64,000 nucleotides of DNA from Antedon mediterranea (GCF_964355755.1 NC_092675.1:11671312-11735311), one strand, 5' to 3'; shown: positions 36,001-47,616, counted from the stretch's first letter. Notes: generated by a model not told the origin, from the sequence alone. Numbers and translations: made by a program.

Positions 36001-36782
36001 GTTGATGTAATTAAAGATGTTTTAATCCAATTTTGGAGCTCCAGTTTCTTATCAGGAAAAATGTAAAAAGTATATCAATTAACATTTCAGGAAAAGTGCA
36101 GGAAGAATCAATTTGATTACATCATTTTAGTGAAGTGGTTTGGAGGAAAATGAATACAGTGCAATGAATTTCTGCTGTAATTTTTACTATTGTCCAAAGT
36201 TGTTTACATAGATAAATGTGCTTACTTACACTATAAAGTACAGGTTTATCAGACGCCATGTCATCTCTTGCTATTTCTTAAAGCAGCATTTGCATCATTG
36301 CTAGTTCAATGAGGTCTACTGTAATATGACTGGAATAATTGATTTGTATGTTCTCCAGATACTGAATGTACATTAATCCATTATCTTTTTCAATCCAGGA
36401 CATATTGGCAAGGTTAAGTGCAGGGTTCATTGTACAATTAGTGGCACAACAAGTCTTTCTTTTAGTTAAATTAGCACAGGAATGGTCATCTCTAAGAAAT
36501 TAAGGATCTTGATTCCTGATAGAAGATTAGGTAAGAGAACATTTTAGAATTGGTTTGGTCAATGTAGGCTACTCAATAATTAAATCTGATTTTTGATTAT
36601 TTTGACCTTTGACCCATTCTTAAGTGGCTTTGGCCTTGGATTTCAAACTTAAGAATTATGAATCCTTAATCAGTATGTTGAAAAGTATGTGTTGTGTGAA
36701 TTTCGTTGGATGTACTCAAAATGCTAATTAAATGTCTAATTAAGGGCGTTCTTAAGTTAATTTAGCACAGGAATGGTCATAT
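36001..36782. other. Spacer and flank of the TTAA insertion
   Basis: The text around 36,480-36,560 (CTTGATTCCTGATAG, GAATTGGTTTGGTC) recurs at 38,800-38,850, so an older repeat lies here. No gene seen. Confidence 0.45.
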
Positions 36783-36786
36783 TTAA

Positions 36787-38200
36787 AGATGTATTGTACC
36801 TTTGACTAATTCCAAAAAAAATGTTAAAAAAATATTTCGAAAAAAAGTGCGTCATTTTGAAGTATCATAATAGTTATTAACTTTCACCAAAAATTGGTCA
36901 AAAAAAAAATAATTTAACCGAAATACAGACATTTTTTTGTTCAAAAAATAACTTTGACTTCCAGTCAAAGTTTTCGATCAAAACATATCTCATGATGCAA
37001 CACGCTTGTTTGGCTACTCTGTATGCATAATCATAAAACTTCCTCGCGATCTGTGTGAAAACACCTTCTCAACCGTGACGAGTTGTAAACAATCCTAATT
37101 AGCATCATGCATAATGCATACTCGTGGTTTGAAATCTTTTTTTTTTTTTATCTTATGTGGGTTCATCCCACTTTTATTTCCATACATCTGTTCTCTTTAC
37201 ATATATTTTTCACTATACACTATACATATCATTATATTTACAATGTTTGTTTAATCATCTGTTTACATTTATTTAAAGAGTTTTATTCATTTGTTTACAT
37301 ATTATCACATTGATTACATAGCTTCCTCTTTTTAAACATATTATCTGTAACACATTTTCATTAACAAGCTTATTTTTTTCTTACATAGTTGGTTTTTTTT
37401 TTTTTTTCATCTACCACATTTTCATTTAACAATGCATATTCTCTGTTATACTCATTACTAAATGTTTACTGTTAACATGATATTGTTCTCATCCTTTAAC
37501 ATTAATATTAATATTTTTGTTCTTTAATGTTTACAAAACTTTTATTTCCAGCAGATTATCCTTTTTTTGCACTATAACTTCTTAATTTTCATTTAACTTT
37601 TTGGCTTTCTTCTCTTATGTGGATTCATTCCACTTTTTTTTTTTTACTTATTTTCTTTAAAAAAGCTATTTCCATATATCATTTTGTTTATACATACATT
37701 ATCATTTAACCACATTGATTACATAGTTTCCTCTTTTTATACATATTATCTATAACACATTTTCATTAACAAAGCTTATTTTTACTTACATAGTTGTTTT
37801 TGTTGTTTTTTTTCATCTATATGCATATTTATTTCATACAATTATAATACGTTTATGTTTACTAAATCCATCCCATGGGTTTGTCCCATTTTATTTTTCT
37901 TAAACATATTTCCATTTAAACAATGCATATTCTCTGTTATACTAATTACTTACTAACTTTTTACTGTTAACATTATATTTTCCTCATCCTTTAACATTGA
38001 TTTTTTTGATCTTTAAATGTTTACAAAATTTATTTCCAACAGATTATCCTTTTTTGCATCTACAGTATAACCCATCAAAGTTTCATTTAACTTTTTTTTT
38101 CTTATGTGGGTTCATTCAATTTTTTTTTTTTACTTATTATTTATTCTATTATTTTTTTATACATACATTATCATTTAACAACATTTATGTTTAATGATCC

Positions 38201-38232
<32 letters not shown>

Positions 38233-38783
38233 CATAATAGATTCATCATACATGGTATCTCATTTACATATTTTCTTCCTGGTTGAGCATATACAGTATA
38301 CCTGTAGATTTACATATTTCTCATCTTTTTTTCAGATTTAAACATTCGTAGGAGATTGATTTTTTTTTCTTTTTCCAATAAACTTAATATCTTTACTTTA
38401 TAAATACAAAATGCTCCTAAAGTGTATAATTTATTTACGTAATTATTGTCAGTTTTGAAAGAAAAAACAGGAATATGTATGCTTACTGCTCTAATTATTT
38501 TGTTTATCTCTCTCCATAGACATTTTACTGTTATGCACTCTACTAACTTATGTTTATCATTCTCAATAACATTGCATGCATGAAATCTTTGTTTACTTTC
38601 GCTTGTGGCGATTTTCCAGACGAAATGTACTCAAATTAATTTACCGGTTAATTACGTAAACTTGTTTTTTTTGGCTCGAATTTTCGACTTAAAGTGAATA
38701 ACTTTAATATTACTTTGATATGGCCAATTTAAATTTAGAATATTTTTTTTTTCATTTTTTGTGTTTCAAGGGATAATACATCT
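36787..38783. mobile_element. TTAA-flanked non-autonomous DNA transposon, 1,997 bp
   Basis: Flanked by TTAA at 36783-36786 and 38784-38787. The ends AGATGTATT and AATACATCT are inverted repeats. Nearby related sequence (around 36,480) lacks the insertion between AATGGTCAT and the GATTCCTGAT word. A TTAA target is typical of piggyBac and Kolobok elements. The interior is T-rich with roughly 460-500-bp duplicated sections (CTTATGTGGGTTCATCCC near 37,153, 37,614 and 38,101) and has no transposase. Confidence 0.7.
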
Positions 38784-38787
38784 TTAA

Positions 38788-39581
38788 GAATTATGGATAT
38801 TGATTCCTGATAGGTCAGAGAACATTTGAGAATTGGTTTGGTCCATCATGGAACTATCTTATATTATATTCCATGGGTCCATGTACTCGATATGCTAAAT
38901 CCAATTTTATTTTTATTTTTAGGGATAATTTGAGTGGTTCCCCCTTAAAATTGAACAGGACCCGTCACTTAAGAATTGCCATTTCTGGGTCCCATAGACC
39001 ATATCTACATACTCCACACCTCAAACCTTTTGTACTCAAATTGCTAATTAAAACCTTCTGGGCTCCCAGACTATTGTTTTTGTGCTATTTTGGCCATAAT
39101 TGCGCCAGCCTCTCTTAAGCCAAAGAATATATATCACAAGAATGAGTAATCCGCGATTTTTGCATTGGAAATTTGTAACAGAGTGGAGATGCCCGCCCTC
39201 ATAAGGGCGGATGTATAAATTGCAGTCTGAATATCAAAACATATAAAATATAATAATAAATTTAAACAATCGAGTATCAGTTAAGAATAAATTAATATAT
39301 AATGTATTTTCACCAAATACCAACGTTTATTTTTTTGTTTTTTTAATTAGTGTAGTTTCAAACGATCAAATGAATGGTTTAAAAGGAAATCGAGAAAAGA
39401 AGCAAAGTAATAAAGTATTGTGTACAGGAGGCCTATTATTTTCGACTCAACTTCCAGCACCTTGACACTTTTTATTTTTATACCAGCCCGGGTCAATATA
39501 GGTCAATTCATATTTTGTTGGGTTGTATGCTTAATATACAAACCATAATAAAAACTCATAAACACGTATGCATATCGTACA
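38788..39581. other. Spacer; GC hairpin at 39,192-39,209
   Basis: The hairpin CCGCCCTCATAAGGGCGG lies in otherwise AT-rich sequence. An 81-codon + frame at 38,873 has no recognisable domain. Confidence 0.45.
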
Positions 39582-40132
39582 TTACAAATGAGATATTTTT
39601 ATTAACTTTCTGTTTTTTGATGTACATTTCTTTTGTTCGGCATATGTTCTGTTATACAATTTGACAGCATAAAATAATCGTAATCTAACAAACAAGGAGA
39701 TTAAATCATTTTCTATACTTGGTGCACATAATTTTAAATGTTTATCAAATCCATTTAAGGTTCGCAGAATTCTCTTTTTTATGTTGGCTCGAATGTTTCC
39801 AACATGCAAATAATTATTGAAATATTTGATGAAAATCGTTTCACATACACTTACAATATTTACCAAATTATCAGTTGGTGTAACGAGTGACCAAAAGTCA
39901 GAACTAACATTATCATAAAGGAAATTAACAATTGCGACGGATCGTCAACAAAGCATGAATCTTTTTGAAGTGCAGATTTACAATGTTCACATTTATGTTT
40001 GCTTAAAATAACTTTGCTCAAATAACCACTTACATAAACAATACTGTTTTGCTCTGTTTGTTGATAATCCCTAATCCCCTGACATAAGGTATCTCCTAAT
40101 TCTTCTGTATCATAACAATACAGGTGGGACAT
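39582..40132 (-). pseudogene. P-element-like transposase C-terminal region
   Basis: Two overlapping frames. The upstream one (39,860-40,132) reads SIVYVSGYLSKVILSKHKCE, matching the conserved 'Y.aGyv..k....h.C..C' block of THAP9/P transposases. The downstream one (39,582-39,866) reads FVRLRLFYAVKLYNRTY, the basic terminal part. A frameshift separates them near 39,860. Confidence 0.75.
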
Positions 40133-40255
40133 TCTTAGACTTTGATTTTGCTTGAATAGGTAATTCTAGCATTTCATCCACATCGGGTTCACAGTTATGA
40201 TTGCCCAGCGGGATCATCATTTCATTACATTACATTAACATTACATTATATTAAC

Positions 40256-40396
40256 CTGTTTCAACGCTGCCCTAAATTCATTTGCACTGGGATTGTACCG
40301 ATGCCCACCACTACCCTTGATAATAGAAAATAGGTTTTCTAAGCAATCTTGATTTAAGCGACTTGCCTCGAGTTTTCTTGTATCTTGTATCTTGTT
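40256..40396 (-). pseudogene. P-element-like transposase exon (LENLFS motif)
   Basis: Reads LNQDCLENLFSIIKGSGGHR then YNPSANEFRAALKQ and meets a GTTAAT donor at 40,250-40,255. 'NQDxLENxFSxIR..GG...NPTxxQFxxAxK' is the signature block of P-superfamily transposases and contains the likely catalytic glutamate (LEN). Confidence 0.85.
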
Positions 40397-40944
40397 AACA
40401 TAAATTTAAAGCCCCATTCCCTACGTTTTTTAGATCTAATTTAAGATCACAAACTATATTTAATGTAAAAATAATACTATATGATCCTATTGCGATAACT
40501 TTTTTCGTCTTTAAACGGTTAAAAATGTGAAAAATAAGTCGATTCTAATAATTATAGCGGCCCGCTATAAATCCCAAAATGCATTGCGCGCGGATTGATA
40601 TTTTTGTTTTTCACCTGTAATTCGCCCACTTTTCGATCGATCGTGAGGCCAAAACAAATGGAAGACTCCTAACTTTTCAGCGAAAATACCGGGTTTTCCC
40701 CAATTTGTATCAACGGAGTCTGACAAAAATAGAAAGACAATTAATGCAGCAAATATACAACGTCAGGCTAGGTATATAGGTAGCGTACGATGTTCGTACG
40801 TTACCGATGTTTACCAGCTAGGCCTACAAAACTAAGCCTAGCTAGGCTAGGCCTAAGACCGTCCACGAGAGGTCGATCGCCGCGAGCTACTTAGGTAGTG
40901 CATTGTTTCTCACTTTTTATCATAATTTACCATAAAACGTACAT
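40397..40944. other. Intron or insertion inside the P-like transposase
   Basis: Separates the LENLFS exon from the preceding frame. It contains AAAGCCCCATTCCCTACG at about 40,410 and TAGGCCTA words near 40,830. It has no coding continuity. Confidence 0.5.
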
Positions 40945-42125
40945 TTAAGACAAGGAATGACATGGTTTAATGTTTTTAAAGTGATATATATGTATTATTT
41001 TCCAAAAAACGTCCAAAATTGCAGGGAAGGGGTCTTTAAAATTATAATTTACCTTGAGATCGTTAAATAATTGTATCATTGAATTCAAAGTTAATACCCA
41101 TCCATTTATGCAAGCAATTTTTAAAATAGACCCATCCTTCACTTTCCACGATTGTATCCACTCAATACATTCATTCCAAAATGGAATATGCAGTGAATTT
41201 TCAGTAACTGGCAATCTATATTTCACCTTATTATTAAAATTACGTGAGTTACAACTATCAAAGAGTTTGTAAAATTTATCAATAAATTCTGCAGGGTGAA
41301 CGGCCTCTGGTTTGATTTTACCAAGTGAAGCATATGTATAAATCCCTGAAGCCACACTATGTGTTTGGACGTTAATTTGGGAGCCATTCTTAAGGGTAGT
41401 TTTGAGTCGTTGTCATAAAACTTAACTATATGGTTCCATTTTATTTCATTTTCATTAATGACAAACACATGACGCTTTAAATTATTTCTTATATTTTTTA
41501 GAAGGTGCGATGGGTCATACATAAAAAATATTTTCTGCTTTTCATCAGTACCATCCATCCATTCTATGTAAGGCTTATTCTCATTAACCCCTAATTCATT
41601 AAACATTTTTCTGTTGTTTGACCCCTGGTCGGCTACAACAGCCTTAACGATGAGCCCAGTCCTTTGTAGCAAAGTAATGCACTCCTTTAATAGAATAATT
41701 TGTCTGTAACCTGACGTTGCCCCTACAGACAGAAAATAACCCAAAGGTTGTTTCCATTTTGTTTTCATCCTTCTAACCATGAAAACCAGGGCCTGAGTTG
41801 CAACTTTTTTGGTTCTTCCAAGATTGCCAAAATCTTCCATACCTTCAATTATATCTTTTTGGACATCATAATGTAGAGCACCTTTAATACTCATTTCATC
41901 AACCATTAATACACATACTTTATCCTCATCACTGAACATGCTGCAACGTGTTTTCAGCGATGTAAACGTTGCCTCGTTAAATCCTGGTTTCATATCTATT
42001 CCCCTCAACCACTTTCTTAAAGACTGGTCATGTGGTAATACAAAGATGTTGCGAAGAAATTTATAGGCTCTTGGACATTGGTAATGCAAAGCATTTTTTT
42101 GTGTAGCGTCTACCTGTCTTGCCAT
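40945..42125 (-). pseudogene. P-element-like transposase catalytic core, frameshifted
   Basis: The 300-codon frame (41,223-42,125) begins with the conserved 'Y..PRAYKFLRNIFVLPHDQS' segment. It then has CVLMVDEMSIK (D76, likely first catalytic aspartate), KWKQPLGYF, VADQGSNNRKMF (D166), and FMYDPSHLLKNIRNNLK, a hallmark of P-superfamily transposases. Meaningful sequence stops at LRMAPKLTSKHI. The text then continues in another frame (HSVASGIYTYASLGKI, HPAEFIDKFYKLFDS) up to 40,945. About 20 residues normally found at the junction ('...lsVAAQvLS') are missing, so a small deletion accompanies the frameshift near 41,365. Confidence 0.88.
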
Positions 42126-42127
42126 AC

Positions 42128-43009
42128 TATGGAACGCCGTTTACGCAACATTTCAATGATATGAATTTTATGACGCGATATGTGAATTAAATGCATCGAT
42201 AGGAATTGAATGGCGCGATATATGAATGAAATGTTTTGAATTGAATGCTTTGAATTGAATGTTTTGAATGAAATGTTTTGAATGAAATGTTTTGAATGAA
42301 ATGTTTTGAATAAATTGTTTTGAATGCAATGTTTTGAATGAAATGTTTTGAATGAAATGTTTTGAATGAAATGTTTTGAATTAAATGTTTTAAATGAAAT
42401 GTTTTGAATGAAATGTTTGAATTGAATTGAAAAGTCAAACTATTGGTGGCGTATGTCATTCTCGCTCGCAATTTTTTTCTCAACCTCTTAGGCCTAAGCG
42501 TGGGTACCCTCATCTCCTTTCCACGCTGCCTTTACAGAGAATCCTAACAGACCTGGGTTCGGAAATATGTATTCCAATGTTTCAGGTCTGTTAGGATTCT
42601 TTGTAAAGGATCCATATTGATGACAGCGTGGAAAGGAGATGAGGGTACCCAGGCTTAGGCCTAAGAGGTTAAAACAAAATCGCGAGCGGGAATGACATAC
42701 GCCGCCAATAGTTTGACTTTTCAATTCAATTCAAACATTTCATTTAAAACATTTCATTCAAAACATTTCATTCAAAACATTTCATTCAAAACATTTCGTT
42801 CAAAACATTTCATTCAAAACATTTTATTCAAAACATTCAATTCAAAACATTTCATTCAAAACATTTCATTCAAAACATTCAATTCAAAGCATTCAATTCA
42901 AAACATTTCATTCATATATCGCGCCATTCAATTCCTATCGATGCATTTAATTCACATATCGCGTCATAAAATTCATATCATTGAAATGTTGCGTAAACGG
43001 CGTTCCATA
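42128..43009. mobile_element. 882-bp foldback palindrome inside the transposase gene
   Basis: TATGGAACGCCGTTTACGC at 42128 is matched by its complement ending at 43009. The arms stay complementary to a centre near 42,568 (AATCCTAACAGACCT ... AGGTCTGTTAGGATT). Each arm contains a TTTTGAATGAAATG microrepeat run, a TATCGCG word pair and a GGGTACC/TTAGGCCTAAG block. It interrupts the P-like transposase between its coiled coil and catalytic core, so it arrived after that element. ORFs made of FKTFHSKHFIQN are the microrepeat translated. Confidence 0.9.
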
Positions 43010-43052
43010 TGTACCTTTCGGCTTTCCTAAATACTTCTTCTATGCGATCACT

Positions 43053-43187
43053 TCATTTGGATGATGCTGCTTTTTCAAGTTGTTTTATTCGTGCTCGTAG
43101 TCTACATATTTTCACTCGATCTGCTGTATTCTTTCTATTCTCCTTTTTTCTCTCCCGTACAACTGACTCATTTGATTTACTAGAACT
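43053..43187 (-). pseudogene. P-element-like transposase coiled-coil segment
   Basis: The - strand reads SNESVVRERKKENRKNTADR then VKICRLRARIKQLEKAASSK before a stop at 43,053. The basic/leucine heptad pattern is that of the dimerisation coiled coil between the THAP finger and the core of THAP9/P transposases. It is separated from the core only by the palindrome. Confidence 0.65.
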
Positions 43188-43393
43188 TTGGATCGATCCT
43201 AAAACCAATCCTAATACATTGTATTACAGGTAATAGTAAATACAACATTATCAGCACTTTACTAACTAAAACATTTGTCTTAAATGTAATACAATGCCGA
43301 AATGTGTGTAAGGCATACCAATAGACCACTATGGAACATTCAGTATGTGTTCAAACTGAACGATAAGATAAAGGTTATGTAATAAACAACTAC

Positions 43394-43474
43394 CTTCATC
43401 AACTCGGTTAGTATTGCTGTGTATTGGTTCTTCATCTCTGATACAGTGGCGATGATCTGTCAAAGCTGCGCCTC
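43394..43474 (-). pseudogene. Candidate 27-codon exon upstream of the P-like transposase
   Basis: On the - strand a long T-run and TTCAG acceptor precede an open frame (GAALTDHRHCIRDEEPIHSN then TNRVDE) with a GTAGTT donor at 43,388-43,393. A similar sequence (NPIHSSNGDRIK followed by GTAAGT) is at 45,307-45,342, suggesting a duplicated exon. Its link to the transposase is inferred from strand and spacing. Confidence 0.45.
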
Positions 43475-43760
43475 CTGAACCAAAAAAAAAAAAGTTTTTT
43501 TAGTAATTGCTATAGAATTTTTTGAGGTTCGCTTTGACAGACCTACATTCCATTGACAATATAAAGTTCGAAAAATAATTTAAATTTGAAATGTATGAAA
43601 TATAATAATAAGATTATTGCAGCATAAGATAAGATAAGATATTGTCGTGATCACAACAAGGCGAACATGAGATTTGTTTTCCTTGATGCTTATATTAGTT
43701 ATTACACACACAATACAGAAAAGTATATAAAAAGTATAACACTTAACAGTAACTAGATTT

Positions 43761-45232
43761 AATTCGTCACTATGACGAATTATAGGTTATATGCATTGAT
43801 TTAAATAAAGATAATTGATTTTTAAAAGATATATTGATTGATTGATTTTCTCAGAATCTTTAATTATTTATAATATATGATAGGACCTTGCTAACGCGAA
43901 CACCATAGCCGGTATCACAATCCGATCAAAGATCCATATGCGTATAATGTCATAAACCACATTTGTTGTTACATAATAATAAAGACATAAGTAAATTTTT
44001 ATCTAGATTTCATTATAAATCATGTGTATAATCTATACACTAAGAAATAAATTTGAACAAACAATACGGATAATAAAAAAAAAATCTTATTTCGTTTCCC
44101 AAGGTGAGACTCGATCTCGGTACCTTGAATGCCATAGACACGAGCACAGACCACCGAGCCGTACACAACTGACTAAAAGTTGTAGAAAAATTCCTCCGTG
44201 TATTTACTATGCAGTAACCACTTTGATGCAAATAGATTATTACATACTGAAATGAATTATAATTTTTTACTATGATGACATCTTTAAAATGTATACAAAT
44301 GATGCACTGTCAAACTACATACTTTTAACTTTAATATATGAATTTTTGAAGGAAGAAAGTTAATGTTAAGTTTGTTATTTTGGCCTAAGAAAATGTCATA
44401 ATTTGTTTGATTGTCGAAATTATGTTTTTTTAATTTAATATGCAATTAATGATGACTTAATCAACTTTTGTTCTCTTAATTTGATAATAAATCATACATA
44501 TGATACATACACTTCAAGAAAATGAAATAAAAAATAGGTGTTCCCCTGCATTCTGACGATATATATTAATTTTAAAATTTAGCATATTTTCACCATTTTG
44601 TTAACTTATACGTGCGTAGCCAGTCACTTTTGACGTGCTCGTATAACGCAATTTCGAGTTGAAACCTGAATCAAATATGATGATATTATTAAAGAAAGAT
44701 TGTAAAACAGAAATCGGGCAAAAAGAGTGCGCATTAACGTTTAACGCGCAGTGCGCGTGCAAAAATCTGCGCACTCATGGCAATTTTTTAAACGCTTAAA
44801 ATTGCCTGAAACGTACTCTAATTTCATCGAAAATAAATTTTGACAATTTTGAACATTTTAAGCGCGCGTACGCAAGCGTTATATGCGCTACGCACGTAAT
44901 TTAATTGCCATATGATGAAATATGACCTGAAATTTATGAGTACCAAATTTTGTTTAATTGTGATTCATGCTTGTGAAGATATGATTACAAACGTGATTTC
45001 GTAAAATCGCGCGTAGACCGCGTAATTTTTGATTACGCATCGTGAAAATATAACCACATCGATTCCTGGCCATAAGGAATATACTCTGAAAACTTGACTT
45101 AGCTAGATGAAACTGATGCCAAGATAATGCACGGACAAAATAGTGCTAAGGAAAGAATAAATAAATAAATAAATAAATAAATAAAGATTTTGACAGAATC
45201 AAGAGGTTATATGCATATCATGCATATAACCT
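43761..45232 (-). mobile_element. Hairpin-ended repeat element (copy B of the 12-15 kb family)
   Basis: One end has the hairpin AATTCGTCACTATGACGAATT (43,761-43,781), followed by AGGTTATATGCAT at 43,784. The other end has the perfect hairpin AGGTTATATGCAT / ATGCATATAACCT at 45,204-45,232 next to an (AAAT)n microsatellite. The block GTGCTCGTATAACGCAATTT (about 44,637) is the complement of sequence at 12.6 and 14.3 kb. Inside is a tRNA-like piece near 44,100. No transposase. Confidence 0.6.
44085..44180 (-). mobile_element. Possible tRNA-derived SINE fragment
   Basis: On the - strand, ACGGCTCGGTGGTCTGTGC resembles an A-box region. GGTACCGAGATCGAGTCTCA has the spacing and look of a B-box/T-arm (GATCGAGTCTC). 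The acceptor stem does not pair, so this is a relic rather than a tRNA gene. Confidence 0.45.
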
Positions 45233-45306
45233 AATAAATATCAATACAATATAAAGACTAAATTAGAAAACGTACATGGTTACAAGAGGGATTTAATCAA
45301 ACTTAC

Positions 45307-45342
45307 TTTTTATCCTGTCACCATTGCTGCTGTGAATTGGAT
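45307..45342 (-). pseudogene. Second copy of the small PIHS exon
   Basis: Reads NPIHSSNGDRIK on the - strand, ending at a GTAAGT donor (45,301-45,306). It is similar to the exon end at 43,394. Hairpin 45,347-45,381 lies immediately upstream of it. Confidence 0.4.
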
Positions 45343-45346
45343 TGAC

Positions 45347-45381
45347 TAGATGGTACGCTCGCTTCGCTCGCGTACCATCTA
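45347..45381. repeat. Hairpin, 12-bp perfect stem
   Basis: TAGATGGTACGC and GCGTACCATCTA pair around the loop TCGCTTCGCTC. The loop word resembles that of the hairpin at 35,966-36,000 while the stem differs. Confidence 0.8.
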
Positions 45382-46995
45382 GGTCGTGCCCACAGATGGT
45401 TCTCGAATACATAATAATTTCAGCGTTAAAAAACTGGCGATTTCAAATGTACGTACCGCAGGACAATAATACATGTCGTTTACAGGAACGAATAAATAGA
45501 CACTGTGATTTATGTACTGAACTAAAATTAGCACCCTGCTGGGAATTACTTCCGAAAGAGAAACTTGTCACAAAATGAGACCAATTGTTTAAGTCAAATT
45601 TAAACAAACTTAATTTGTGTTTGTATGTAACAGGGTTGAGGGATAGGAAAGAGGATGGGTGCAAAGAGGAACACTTTTTAAATATATTCTTTATCCATGT
45701 AGTAACGAAATATTAATTGTTTTCATGTTTTACTAATAATATACCACTAAACACAGTAAAACATTGCGATGTAATACTTTGTTGAAACTATCACCGTCCT
45801 AGTCGATTGAAATAGTACAGTACATGTAACGATACAACGACGTGTATGTTTATATAATGTAAGACAATTTGTGAAAACCACTTCTATTCGTGGCAAATCA
45901 TAAATTCGATTTAATTGTCAATAAATATTAAATTATCTAACTCAACTTAATTAGTAGGCCTAATGGTTTTCAATTGTTTCTTAGAGCCAATTCATACTTA
46001 AGTTGGTTCCTACCCTACCCACCAAAGTTGCGTTTAGGGCATGTGATGCACCGTAGGCCTATCCTCTACTGGCTTTACAACACTACTCATGCCAGTGTAG
46101 TGAGGGAAGGGTGATGATGTCACGTGGGTGGTTTAACTGCAATAATAAAGATTTGTACATAATATACGGCGACTGAAAACGCTAGCTCATTATCCGTTTA
46201 AAAAAATCTATATCCAACCTCTGCAGCACAGATTGAAAAAAAAATGGATCGAATTTCTGTTATGAGTATACAGTACTTGCCTTTACGACACCTGAAGGAA
46301 TAGACACTTGTGGAACAGAGATTGGAATGTTCCATTCATCGCAAATCAATACATTTGTATAAACGTATATTAAATCTATCAAAATAGGTTTTTTTAAAGA
46401 AAATCGGCCTGTCTTCAACATTATGATGCTGTACTCAAGCTGTTCAACCGGTTTTCAGCCATTAAAAACAATTATCGTAGGAGGAGATAGGAAAATGCGA
46501 AGCATCCTCGTATTATTGTCTGCGGGTATTTTTCAAGATGGACATACATTAGACAGTGTATACCACGATCGGAAAACACCCCTATTTGGGGCAAATCGTT
46601 GAACCTAAATTCGTTTTAATCGTCAATAACTAATTATCGAACTCAATTTAATTAGTAAACAGGGTTACATCAGGTGGTTAAAATCAGTACCGAAAGTACG
46701 AACCAACTTTATATACCATCGAGTAAACATTCTAGAAATTACGCGCGATTTACCGAATTTTGCCCTTACGTAAATTTATATATAGATGTTTGGTGTGTAC
46801 TGCATGACGGTTGGTGTGTAGGCCTACTGCATGACCATTGGTGTGTACTGCATGATAAATGTGAACTGAAGGCAGAGGAGGCGTTCCATACCACCTAGCA
46901 TAACATTTAATTTCCATCGCGCTGCTGCTGCTGGTGACCACACTACTGCGACTAAATCATACGTTTTCAGTGTCTAGGCCTATTGATCCATCAAA
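45382..46995. other. Spacer / probable promoter side of next gene
   Basis: Two overlapping frames on opposite strands near 45,440-45,660 have no recognisable domain. From about 46,750 the sequence leads into a possible first exon ending ATG|GTGAGT at 46,996. Confidence 0.35.
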
Positions 46996-46998
46996 ATG
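46996..46998 (+). pseudogene. Possible first exon of a decayed transposon gene (ATG then donor)
   Basis: ATCAAAATG is followed directly by a GTGAGT donor. Joined to the exon at 50,722 it would give M-ATQFHEKALRSTCFCCGTKF in frame. The pairing is inferred from strand, donor quality and frame only. Confidence 0.3.
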
Positions 46999-47160
46999 GT
47001 GAGTATTGACAAAATATATTTATTGGTAAAGTGTAATTGGATCTAATTTATTATATTAATTATTAGCCTAGCCTAAAAAGACGAATAGGCTAGGCAGAGG
47101 CTATTACTATTAGTAGGCCTACTACTGTACTACTACTACTACTAGCCTAGCCTACTACTA

Positions 47161-47616
47161 GCAAAGATTATATAGCGCCGCTACGCGGCGCAAGATAGGT
47201 AACTGTTGCCAAGCTCCTATCTTATAACACTACGCGCCCAGTAAATCCATAGACGCCATTCGGGCGGACAGGTTATTATTGTGATTTAAATGTAAATGGT
47301 TTAAATTTTGCGGTCCGCCTCGAAGTATCTGTGGTTAACCATCTTTATGATTGATTCATGGAAAAGGGAAGAAATTATCTAAACAAAGTAAAATAAAAGT
47401 TTCTTTGGCATCTGGACACTTTCCGATTAATTCTGTGTGTTTACATTGATATGCTTGGTTAGACAACTTCGTTCTTTAACCGAAACATCGTGGATATTGC
47501 CTTGACAACGACTTTATTCCGGTTCAAACTTGTCCGCCGGAATGGCGTCCATGGATTACAAAGGTCTCACCCAGTTACCTATCTTGCGCCGCGTAGCGGC
47601 GCTATACAATCTTTGC
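47161..47616. mobile_element. 456-bp MITE with hairpin-containing 45-bp TIRs
   Basis: The inverted repeats begin GCAAAGATTATATAGCGCCG and run to GATAGGTAACTG (47161-47205; complement 47572-47616). Each TIR contains the palindrome GCGCCGCTACGCGGCGC (47,175-47,191; 47,586-47,602). Inward, a second inverted pair (GTAAATCCATAGACGCCATT and its complement near 47,550) continues the symmetry after a gap. Confidence 0.88.

Larger units (their letters stand above)
39582..43474 (-). mobile_element. P-element/THAP9-like DNA transposon, broken
   Basis: Pieces of a P-superfamily transposase lie in order on the - strand: a small exon (43,394-43,474), a basic/leucine-rich coiled coil (43,053-43,187), the catalytic core (41,365-42,125), a frameshifted continuation (40,945-41,355), the 'LENLFS' exon (40,256-40,396) and the C-terminal part (39,582-40,132). 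An 882-bp palindrome separates the coiled coil from the core. No N-terminal THAP zinc finger or terminal inverted repeats were found. The copy is dead. Confidence 0.82.

Noticed and set aside
42187-43030. Two 108-112-codon ORFs on opposite strands (FKTFHSKHFIQN)
   Set aside because: They lie in the palindrome arms and translate the TTTTGAATGAAATG microrepeat.
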